A stretch of DNA of 5,201 nt from Ignavibacteriales bacterium (lineage in GTDB: Bacteria; Bacteroidota; Ignavibacteria; Ignavibacteriales; Melioribacteraceae). The stretch is taken from the NCBI GenBank assembly GCA_016929735.1, contig JAFGID010000187.1, forward strand, positions 1 to 5,201, given 5' to 3'. The translations under genes were made by a program, and so were the position numbers. The notes beneath the pieces are model-generated. The model was given only the letters and a program-made list of their open reading frames with translations. It was not told where the DNA came from and made no database searches. Positions 1 through 5,201 of the stretch are shown here, piece after piece. How positions within the stretch are numbered: position 1 is the first letter of the stretch; each line of letters starts with the position of its first letter.

Positions 1-566
1 ACAGCACCAATCTCACAACAAGTTTGCAGAAGTATCGCAGTCTTTTTTCTAATCATTAATAAATAATCCTTGATATTGACATCAGAATTAGTTTCAAATT
101 CCTTGTCGTAACTTTGTCCCTCGCAAACCTCGATTACTCCATTAGTAAAAATTTCAACTACTCGTTTAACATTTTCACCAAAACAATCTTTCAATAAATA
201 TTTATACGCTAATGCAATCAGACTATCACCTGCGAGGATAGCTGTACTTATATCATATTTTTTATGAAGTGTTGGCATACCTCTTCTTTTCTCTGAATTA
301 TCCATTATATCATCATGCACAAGTGTAAAATTATGAAGCAATTCAACCGACAAAGCAGCATTAAACACTGAATTCATTTTTCCACCAACAGCATAAGCCG
401 ATAACATAACTAAGAACGAACGCAACCTCTTTCCACCACCAATAATAATATATTCGCATGGTTCATAAAGAGAATTCGGAGTCTTACCTTTCAACAAAAT
501 TTCAAATTTTTTGTCTATTCGCTTTCTTTGCTTTGTATAAATGTTTTTTATTTTTTGATTATCCAT
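1..566 (-). CDS. Short-chain polyprenyl diphosphate synthase (N-terminal part, runs off left edge)
   Basis: This is a trans-isoprenyl diphosphate synthase, which condenses isopentenyl diphosphate onto an allylic diphosphate in the cytoplasm. Translation from the ATG at 566-564 gives 188 complete codons with no stop. The family is usually about 320-330 residues, so roughly the last 40% is missing, including the second Asp-rich motif. Visible family marks are GGGKRLR (residues 43-49), the first Asp-rich motif DDIMD (85-89) followed by RRG (94-96), H101, AGD (112-114), a GQ near residue 150 and a KTA near the edge. The residue five before the first Asp is F80, where long-chain enzymes such as IspB have Ala, and DDIMD has no insertion. 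From established chain-length rules this points to a short product (about C15-C20, GGPP-like), which is inference. It lies 30 nt after the CNNM gene on the same strand, with no recognisable Shine-Dalgarno. The family call is firm; the exact product is not. Confidence 0.93.
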   Translation of the reverse strand, partial: MDNQKIKNIYTKQRKRIDKKFEILLKGKTPNSLYEPCEYIIIGGGKRLRSFLVMLSAYAVGGKMNSVFNAALSVELLHNFTLVHDDIMDNSEKRRGMPTLHKKYDISTAILAGDSLIALAYKYLLKDCFGENVKRVVEIFTNGVIEVCEGQSYDKEFETNSDVNIKDYLLMIRKKTAILLQTCCEIGA

Positions 567-596
567 ATTTATAATAATTTATTTAAGTTTTGTGAA
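567..596 (-). other. 30-nt spacer before the polyprenyl synthase gene
   Basis: This is the longest gap between genes in the window. It is almost entirely A and T and carries no purine-rich Shine-Dalgarno core at a useful distance from the ATG. I see no stem-loop with a T-run that would serve as a terminator, and no clear match to a Bacteroidota-type promoter (TAnnTTTG). It is best read as an intra-operon leader whose lack of structure may aid initiation. Confidence 0.5.
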
Positions 597-1826
597 CTAA
601 TCAATTTCAACTGTAAGTTTTAAGTTTTCAATTTTTTTATTATCTGCTTTTAAAATTAAAAATCTTAGATTATTTATTTTTATTGTTTCTTTTTCTTTTG
701 GTATTCTACCAAGATGATTTGTAATAAATCCCCCTATAGTTTCATAATCACCTTCTATTATATCAAGATTTATTTCATCTTCAATAACATCTATTTTTGT
801 TGAAGCTGAGAGGATAAAATTATTTTCATCTATTTTTTTTATATCTTCTTCCATCTCATCTGTATCATGCTCGTCACGGATTTCACCAAACATCTCCTCA
901 ATAATATCTTCAACTGTAATCAGCCCATCCGTCCCACCAAACTCGTCAAGAACAATTGCAATTGAAACTTGTTTATCTAAGAATTGATTTAGCATATCAA
1001 GACTCTTAACACTTCCAGGAACAAAAATTACATCACGTAAAATTTCAGAAATATTTTTTGGATTTTTGAACATATCTTTTGCTAATACTACTCCCCTAAT
1101 TTGATCCATGCTTTCTTCGTAAACTGGAAGCTTTGAATATTCCGACTCCATAAAAATCTTCCTTACATCATTTATTGGAGTATTAATTTCAACACCAACA
1201 ATGTTTGTCCGATTAGTCATTGCCTCATAAATTTTCTGTTCACCCAGATTAATTACTTTTTTAATTAAATCAGATTCGATTAGATCAACATTACCAGAGG
1301 TTTTTCCTTCTTCAATTAATCTTTGAAAGTCCTCACGAGCATATAGTTGAAATTTACTATTTTCCGATTTCCCAATATTCTTAAGCAAAGAATTTGAAAG
1401 CATTGAAGCAAGTTTAACAAAAGGAAATAAAATAAAATAAACCAATCTTAATGGTATAATAGATATTATAATGAATCCATTAGAAAAATCCCTTGCAAAA
1501 ATTTTTGGAATTATCTCGCCAAATATTAGTAATATAGATGATGAGATGACCAAAATTTCAAAATCAGAAAGCTGAAAATTCTGGAGAAGATATATTGTAC
1601 TTAACGATGCAAAAGCAACATTAACAATATTGTTAGAAATTAATATCGTTGAGAAAAAGCTTTCGGGTCTATTGCTAAAATAATTAAATGATAAGGCAGA
1701 AATTTTTTTCTGTTTTGCTTTAATTTCAAACTTTAATTTGTCTGCCGTAATAAATGCCAGTTCAGAGGCCGAGAAAAAACCGCTTAAGATTATTAAACAA
1801 AGTAAAAATAAGATATCGTTCATCAT
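597..1826 (-). CDS. CNNM/CorC-family membrane protein with paired CBS domains (DUF21-CBS-CorC_HlyC)
   Basis: This is a 409-residue inner-membrane protein of the CNNM/CorB/CorC family, often labelled hemolysin-like. Characterised members transport or regulate Mg2+. Domain order is complete. The DUF21/CNNM membrane domain spans about residues 4-150, with hydrophobic segments near 4-25, 58-82, 88-110 and 117-145. The SGFFSASELAF motif is at 15-25, SNN at 64-66 and GEIIPK at 103-108. The paired CBS module spans about 197-316 and ends in the conserved stretch around DEFGGTDGLITVED (294-307). The acidic linker near 317-330 is followed by a CorC_HlyC domain (about 332-408). S19, S21, N65-N66 and E104 are polar or acidic residues inside membrane motifs where the cation site of the family is expected. 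The CBS pair probably senses a nucleotide. Two consecutive ATGs (1826 and 1823) could start it; the first overlaps the ubiA-type stop by one base (TAATG). GldE, a gliding-associated relative, has the same architecture, but no gld neighbour is visible. The ion itself is not shown by sequence. Confidence 0.93.
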   Translation of the reverse strand: MMNDILFLLCLIILSGFFSASELAFITADKLKFEIKAKQKKISALSFNYFSNRPESFFSTILISNNIVNVAFASLSTIYLLQNFQLSDFEILVISSSILLIFGEIIPKIFARDFSNGFIIISIIPLRLVYFILFPFVKLASMLSNSLLKNIGKSENSKFQLYAREDFQRLIEEGKTSGNVDLIESDLIKKVINLGEQKIYEAMTNRTNIVGVEINTPINDVRKIFMESEYSKLPVYEESMDQIRGVVLAKDMFKNPKNISEILRDVIFVPGSVKSLDMLNQFLDKQVSIAIVLDEFGGTDGLITVEDIIEEMFGEIRDEHDTDEMEEDIKKIDENNFILSASTKIDVIEDEINLDIIEGDYETIGGFITNHLGRIPKEKETIKINNLRFLILKADNKKIENLKLTVEID

Positions 1827-1828
1827 TA
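1821..1828 (-). other. Stop/start overlap (TAATG) between the UbiA-type and CNNM genes
   Basis: The TAA stop of the UbiA-type gene (1828-1826) shares its last A with the first ATG of the CNNM gene, and a second in-frame ATG follows at 1823-1821. The preceding bases are A/T-rich with no Shine-Dalgarno core. The arrangement suggests that ribosomes ending one gene re-initiate on the next (translational coupling), which is inference. Confidence 0.7.
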
Positions 1829-2716
1829 GTTAATAATTTTTATATTTATGTTACCATATATTATAAGTACAACCGAAATTACATATAATACAATTGCAAA
1901 AAGTAAAGGCATATCTTTAAATATCATTTCTATTGAACTCTCACCTTTCTGCTTTAAGTAAACCAGATACATATATCTGAAAATTCCAAAGATAACAAAT
2001 AGAGTAGTGTATACAAGATTTTCTGTCCCGAAATATGCTTTTGTCCTTGCGTCAACTGAGTACAGCGAATAACAAATTATTACTCCAGCAGCCACAATCG
2101 CACCTATTTGATTGATAAAATCAATGCTATAATTTTCTAATACTTTTCTAGTTACAACTTCATTATTCTGATATACCAGCTCTGACCTTCTTTTCATTAC
2201 AGCAAGAAAAAGCGAAATAAATATCGTTGATAGAATTAACCATTTTGAAATATAAATTTCTATAACAACCGCACCACCTAATACTCTTAGCATAAAACCA
2301 ATTGCAATAGTTATGATATCTACTATTACAATTTTTTTCAGTATTAGAGTGTAAAAGATATTCATAAGAAAATAAGCCAAAATCACAATAAAAAATTTCA
2401 ATGTTAGATTAATTAATATTGGAATTAGGATAGATGAGAAAATAAGCATGACAATGACCGAATTCCTCAATGAAATTTTTCCACTTGGTAAAGGTCTATT
2501 TTTCTTATTAGGATGCAGCTTGTCATATTCAATGTCAAAGATATCATTAAAGATATATACTATACTTGAACAAATACAAAAAGCAACGAAAGCAAGAATG
2601 ACATAATAAGAGTAATCAAATTCAAATAAATGCTTTGAAAAAATCAAAGGAATAAAAACAAAAAAGTTTTTAATCCAATGAGTAACACGAATTAATTTTA
2701 AATAATTGTAAAACAT
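1826..2716 (-). CDS. UbiA-superfamily transferase, decaprenyl-phosphate phosphoribosyltransferase (DPPR synthase) type
   Basis: This is a 296-residue polytopic membrane protein of the UbiA superfamily with about eight or nine hydrophobic helices. The best family match from memory is the DPPR synthase branch (mycobacterial UbiA/Rv3806c), which moves 5-phosphoribose from PRPP to a polyprenyl phosphate. The first catalytic Asp-rich motif is NDIFDIEYD (57-65), continuing into the branch-typical HPNKKNRP (68-75). Other marks are the N-terminal RVTHWIKNFFVF (10-21), GFMLRVLGGA (140-149), KRRSEL (175-180), the YSLYSVD region (216-222) and FGTENLVYT near 229-237, then a KD-P-L segment at 267-271. Length matches the family. 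In mycobacteria the product feeds arabinan synthesis. No arabinan genes are visible here, so the acceptor and purpose are unknown. A 4-hydroxybenzoate or menaquinone-type prenyltransferase is less likely because those lack the HPxKxxRP block. It starts at an ATG 8 nt after mutL with only a weak AAAGAT ahead. Confidence 0.85.
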   Translation of the reverse strand: MFYNYLKLIRVTHWIKNFFVFIPLIFSKHLFEFDYSYYVILAFVAFCICSSIVYIFNDIFDIEYDKLHPNKKNRPLPSGKISLRNSVIVMLIFSSILIPILINLTLKFFIVILAYFLMNIFYTLILKKIVIVDIITIAIGFMLRVLGGAVVIEIYISKWLILSTIFISLFLAVMKRRSELVYQNNEVVTRKVLENYSIDFINQIGAIVAAGVIICYSLYSVDARTKAYFGTENLVYTTLFVIFGIFRYMYLVYLKQKGESSIEMIFKDMPLLFAIVLYVISVVLIIYGNINIKIIN

Positions 2717-2724
2717 ATCTTTAT

Positions 2725-4566
2725 TTAAATTCTTCCAAAACGTTTATCAAATTCTTCGATTGTAATTTTTATAACAGTCGGACGACCATGCGGACATACG
2801 TAAGGTAGTGATGTTGCAAACAATTGGTCAACCAGCAGACGCATTTCATGCTTTGTAACTCTATCTCCAGTCTTTATCGCAGCTTTGCAAGCATAAGATG
2901 CAGCAATATTATCTCTCAACTCCAAAGATTTTTCTTGTTCATTCTGTCTATATTCATTTAAGATTTCCAATAAAATTTCTTTTTCATTTCCCGATTTAAT
3001 ATCCGATGGAATACCGATAATAGAGATTGCATTTTTCGTAAGAAATTTTATTTCAAATCCAAGCTTTTCAAGGTAAGATTCAATTTCTTTAATCAAGTCA
3101 TAATCCGCTGGGTCTAAAACAATTTTTTGTGGAAATAGCAATTGCTGGGACATTGGTAAATTAACTTCAAAAGATTTTAAAGCTTTTTCATATAAAATCC
3201 TTTCGTGCGCTGCATGCTGGTCAATGATCATCAAACCGCTTTTCACTTGTGATAGAATATATTTATTCTGAAGCGATACAATAAAACTATTATCCGAATT
3301 ATCTTCTGAGCCATCTTCTCTTTCGTGATATACTTCTTTAAACTGATTATGAAACGGAGCTTCGATATTTTGGACATCAGTTTTAAGTTTTATATCCTTA
3401 TTTATTGAACTAAACAACAAATCAATTTCTTCATCGGAAAAAACAGTTGGCTTTCTTTTCTCACTATTAGAATTAAAAAATGGTCTGTCTCCGAAATCAT
3501 TTAAATTCGTTTTGGGAGCATTAGAAAAGAACAATTTACTTTCATCATTAAATGAAGTCTTAGGAACTAAATCATAACTTGCGAGTGATTTTTTAATAAT
3601 TGAATGAATAAATGAATATATATTTCTTTCGTCATCAAATTTAATTTCGAGTTTACTTGGGTGAACATTTATATCAAATCGTGTTGGGTCTAATTCTAGA
3701 AATAAAACATAGAAAGGATAATCTCCTTTTTGAATTGTATTTTCATAAGCAGTGTATACTGCGTGATTAATTGACTTGCTGATAACATATCTATTGTTGA
3801 CATATATGTACTGACCTATTTTGCTTTTTAATGTATTTTTCGGATGAGCAATAAATCCTTGAACATTCATATATTCAGTCAATTGCTGAACAGGAATTAA
3901 AGTTTCAAAAAAATCGTTTTCAAAAACCGCTGCTAGTCTTTCTTCCAATTTTCCTTTACGAAAATAATAGACTAATTCATCGTCATTATAAAATTTAAAA
4001 CTAATTTCTGAATGACTAACTGCAATTCTTTTGAATGTTTCAATTATGTGCTTTAATTCTGTGTTGTTTGATTTTAAAAACTTTCTTCGTGCAGGTATAT
4101 TGAAAAAAAGATTTTTGACAGTTACGGTTGTACCTTTAACTACTGCTTCTTTTTGTTTAATAATATTTGAATTGTCTTCAATTTTGATTACTGTTCCTAC
4201 ATCTTCATCTTTTGTTTTAGTTTTTATCTCGAGCAAACTAACAGCAGCGATAGAACTAAGTGCTTCTCCACGAAATCCATAGGATTTAATTGCTGATAAA
4301 TCTTCTACAGAAGATATTTTACTTGTAGCATGTCGGTAAAAAGAAATGACCGCATCCTCTTCTGACATACCAACACCATCATCAACAACCTGAATTAATG
4401 TTTTTCCAGCATCTCGAATTATTAGTTCTATTTGAGTAGCCTCTGCATCAATAGAATTTTCCAATAATTCTTTCACTACTGATTCAGGCCTTTGAATAAC
4501 TTCTCCAGCTGCAATTTTATTTGCAATAAAGTCAGGTAATATTTTTATTTTTTGTTCGGACATCAT
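2725..4566 (-). CDS. mutL: DNA mismatch repair protein MutL, endonuclease-type
   Basis: This is a full-length MutL of 613 residues, the ATP-driven mediator between MutS and strand incision. The N-terminal GHKL ATPase shows IAAGEVIQRP (18-27), the catalytic E33 and Mg2+-binding N37 in ELLENSIDA, DDGVGM (62-67), YGFRGEAL (96-103) and the transducer motif NVHPSK ending in K305. Residues about 335-425 form a charged, low-conservation linker. The C-terminal dimerisation domain holds the endonuclease set: DQHAAHERILYE (449-460) fits DQHA(x)2E(x)4E, with ACK (559-561), CPHGRP (591-596) and a terminal FGR (610-612). QQLLFP (474-479) sits where the B. subtilis protein has its beta-clamp-binding QEMIVP. 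It should therefore nick DNA itself, as in organisms without MutH. Two ATGs are possible: 4566, overlapping the folA stop by four bases, or 4563. The second gives an N-terminus (MSEQKIKILP) closer to homologues, so the protein may be 612 residues. Confidence 0.98.
   Translation of the reverse strand: MMSEQKIKILPDFIANKIAAGEVIQRPESVVKELLENSIDAEATQIELIIRDAGKTLIQVVDDGVGMSEEDAVISFYRHATSKISSVEDLSAIKSYGFRGEALSSIAAVSLLEIKTKTKDEDVGTVIKIEDNSNIIKQKEAVVKGTTVTVKNLFFNIPARRKFLKSNNTELKHIIETFKRIAVSHSEISFKFYNDDELVYYFRKGKLEERLAAVFENDFFETLIPVQQLTEYMNVQGFIAHPKNTLKSKIGQYIYVNNRYVISKSINHAVYTAYENTIQKGDYPFYVLFLELDPTRFDINVHPSKLEIKFDDERNIYSFIHSIIKKSLASYDLVPKTSFNDESKLFFSNAPKTNLNDFGDRPFFNSNSEKRKPTVFSDEEIDLLFSSINKDIKLKTDVQNIEAPFHNQFKEVYHEREDGSEDNSDNSFIVSLQNKYILSQVKSGLMIIDQHAAHERILYEKALKSFEVNLPMSQQLLFPQKIVLDPADYDLIKEIESYLEKLGFEIKFLTKNAISIIGIPSDIKSGNEKEILLEILNEYRQNEQEKSLELRDNIAASYACKAAIKTGDRVTKHEMRLLVDQLFATSLPYVCPHGRPTVIKITIEEFDKRFGRI
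4561..4566 (-). other. Stop/start overlap (ATGATG containing TGA) between folA and mutL
   Basis: The folA stop TGA (4565-4563) lies inside the tandem ATGATG that begins mutL. The first ATG gives a 4-base ATGA overlap and the second a 1-base overlap. A purine-rich GAAAGAA runs up to the first ATG as a weak ribosome-binding candidate. The geometry favours coupled translation of DHFR and MutL, which is inference. Confidence 0.75.
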
Positions 4567-5042
4567 TTCTTTCGTGTATAGTATAAAACCATAAAACCCT
4601 TTAGTTTCTTTTTATCCTCTAACTTCCAAATTTTATCATTTATCTCGGGGAAAAACTTATCTCCCTGAACTATTAAATTAAACTTCGTTAAGATTATTCT
4701 ATCAGCAATTTTCATAGCTCTATCAAAAATTCTTTCCCCACCAATAAAAAATACTTTTTCAAAATTTTTCGTATTACAAAATTCTATTGCATTCTTAAAA
4801 GATTTAAAAACTAAAAGATTTTCTTTTTTGCTATCTAAAAATATTTTTTTTGAAAGAACAATATTTAATCTACTATCAAGTATCTTTCCAATGCTCTCAA
4901 ATGTTTTTCTACCCATTATTACTGGAAAACCAATAGTCGTTTTACGAAAATGTTGAAGATCAAACTTTGATTTCCACGGTAATTTTCCATCCTGACCAAT
5001 TACTCCATTCGCCGAGACTGCAGCAATTATGATCTTTTCCAA
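4563..5042 (-). CDS. folA: Dihydrofolate reductase (TTG start)
   Basis: This is a 159-residue cytoplasmic enzyme, the usual size of bacterial chromosomal DHFR, reducing dihydrofolate to tetrahydrofolate with NADPH. Family marks are IIIAAVSANGVIG (4-16), LPW (21-23), the catalytic Asp D28 (E. coli D27) in FDLQHFR, PVIMGRKTFESIG (40-52), R58 (E. coli R57, which binds the folate glutamate), the cofactor motif IGGERIF (100-106), T119 (E. coli T113) and the VQGDKFFPEI segment (125-134). The loop before R58, usually P-L-P-G/N-R, reads ILDSR, so both prolines are lost. The start is TTG at 5042-5040. An in-frame TGA lies five codons upstream with no ATG between, and the nearby ATGs (5047, 5053) are out of frame. 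A weak GGA at 5051-5049 sits 6 nt ahead of the TTG. The gene begins one base after the upstream stop and overlaps mutL. Confidence 0.96.
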   Translation of the reverse strand: MEKIIIAAVSANGVIGQDGKLPWKSKFDLQHFRKTTIGFPVIMGRKTFESIGKILDSRLNIVLSKKIFLDSKKENLLVFKSFKNAIEFCNTKNFEKVFFIGGERIFDRAMKIADRIILTKFNLIVQGDKFFPEINDKIWKLEDKKKLKGFMVLYYTRKK

Positions 5043-5043
5043 A

Positions 5044-5201
5044 TCATTTCCATTTCAATTCAATACCAAGCATTTTCAATTTTTCTTCGAATTCTAGTCT
5101 TTCAATATTTCGACTTACTTTTGCATCTTCTGGTTTTATCCAACCTGCTTCTTTAGCAATTTGAATAATTTTCTTCTTATTATCTAAATAAATTTCCTTT
5201 A
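5044..5201 (-). CDS. C-terminal fragment of an unidentified protein
   Basis: An open frame enters from the right edge and gives 51 residues before TGA (5046-5044). I do not recognise the family. The fragment is highly charged, rich in Lys and Glu, and looks helical: a first stretch of Lys and Ile residues, then a turn-like GWIKPEDA (residues 19-26), then an acidic/basic helix around NIERLEFEEKLKMLGIEL (31-48). There is no membrane segment. It is not the end of thymidylate synthase, a common folA neighbour, which finishes with an IKAPVA-type tail. It counts as real coding sequence because the other two frames on this strand are closed, the stop abuts folA with a single base between, and the strand and base composition match the operon. 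Function cannot be assigned from this piece. Confidence 0.7.
   Translation of the reverse strand, partial: KEIYLDNKKKIIQIAKEAGWIKPEDAKVSRNIERLEFEEKLKMLGIELKWK

Noticed and set aside
567..596. A/T-rich gap as an internal promoter or terminator
   Set aside because: I see no hairpin followed by a T-run, and no clear -7/-33 or -10/-35 pair. The gap is too short to argue for an operon boundary.
833..840. Run of eight T (A8 on the coding strand) in the CNNM gene, with a similar one at 4844-4851 in folA
   Set aside because: These could suggest slippage or phase variation, but both encode in-frame Lys-Lys pairs in complete genes, and such runs are expected by chance at this base composition.
597..1826. 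True hemolysin
   Set aside because: The hemolysin name for DUF21-CBS-CorC proteins is historical. The architecture is that of a cation-handling membrane protein with no toxin feature.
4101..4110. A7 run within mutL (another at 3907-3913) as a possible mutator switch
   Set aside because: The gene is intact, the runs are short, and nothing in the sequence shows length variation. A population comparison would be needed to raise this.
4031..4282. 83-codon open frame on the plus strand
   Set aside because: It lies wholly antisense to the conserved ATPase domain of mutL, resembles no known protein, and is explained by the low stop density opposite a conserved gene.
5044..5201. Fragment as the end of thymidylate synthase
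   Set aside because: ThyA is a frequent folA neighbour, but its conserved C-terminus does not match this Lys/Glu-rich tail.
1..5201. CRISPR array, insertion sequence, tRNA/rRNA, riboswitch or defence system
   Set aside because: Reading both strands showed no regularly spaced repeats, transposase motifs, terminal inverted repeats, structured RNA signatures or defence domains. Coding sequence fills nearly the whole window.

Overview
The window is a compact stretch of bacterial chromosome of low G+C content (roughly 30% by eye). Every recognisable gene reads on the minus strand. I see no RNA gene, mobile element, repeat array, CRISPR array or obvious terminator. The low G+C, the weak or absent Shine-Dalgarno sequences, the endonuclease-type MutL and the family types of the UbiA, CNNM and polyprenyl synthase proteins suggest a Bacteroidota/Chlorobi/Ignavibacteria-type (FCB group) organism. 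This placement is inference from family resemblance.

In the direction of transcription (right to left) the layout is as follows. First comes the C-terminal 51 codons of an unidentified protein (5201-5044). Next is dihydrofolate reductase with a TTG start (5042-4563), followed by the mismatch-repair protein MutL (4566-2725). Then come a UbiA-superfamily membrane transferase of the decaprenyl-phosphate phosphoribosyltransferase type (2716-1826) and a CNNM/CorC-type membrane protein with paired CBS domains (1826-597). Last is the first 188 codons of a short-chain polyprenyl diphosphate synthase (566-1), which runs off the left edge. The spacings are 1 nt, a 4-nt overlap, 8 nt, a 1-nt overlap and 30 nt. 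This is the pattern of one polycistronic transcript, with translational coupling at two junctions. The promoter and terminator must lie outside the window.

The genes do not form one obvious pathway. DHFR supplies tetrahydrofolate, MutL acts in mismatch repair, and the CNNM protein probably handles Mg2+ or another cation. The UbiA protein and the polyprenyl synthase both belong to isoprenoid chemistry, but a short-chain diphosphate is not the direct substrate of a DPPR-type enzyme. I read the window as a housekeeping operon and found no convincing evidence of a new system. The points most worth a second look are the DPPR-type UbiA outside Actinobacteria, the complete endonuclease and clamp-binding motif set in MutL, the TTG start and altered loop of DHFR, and the unidentified tail at the right edge.
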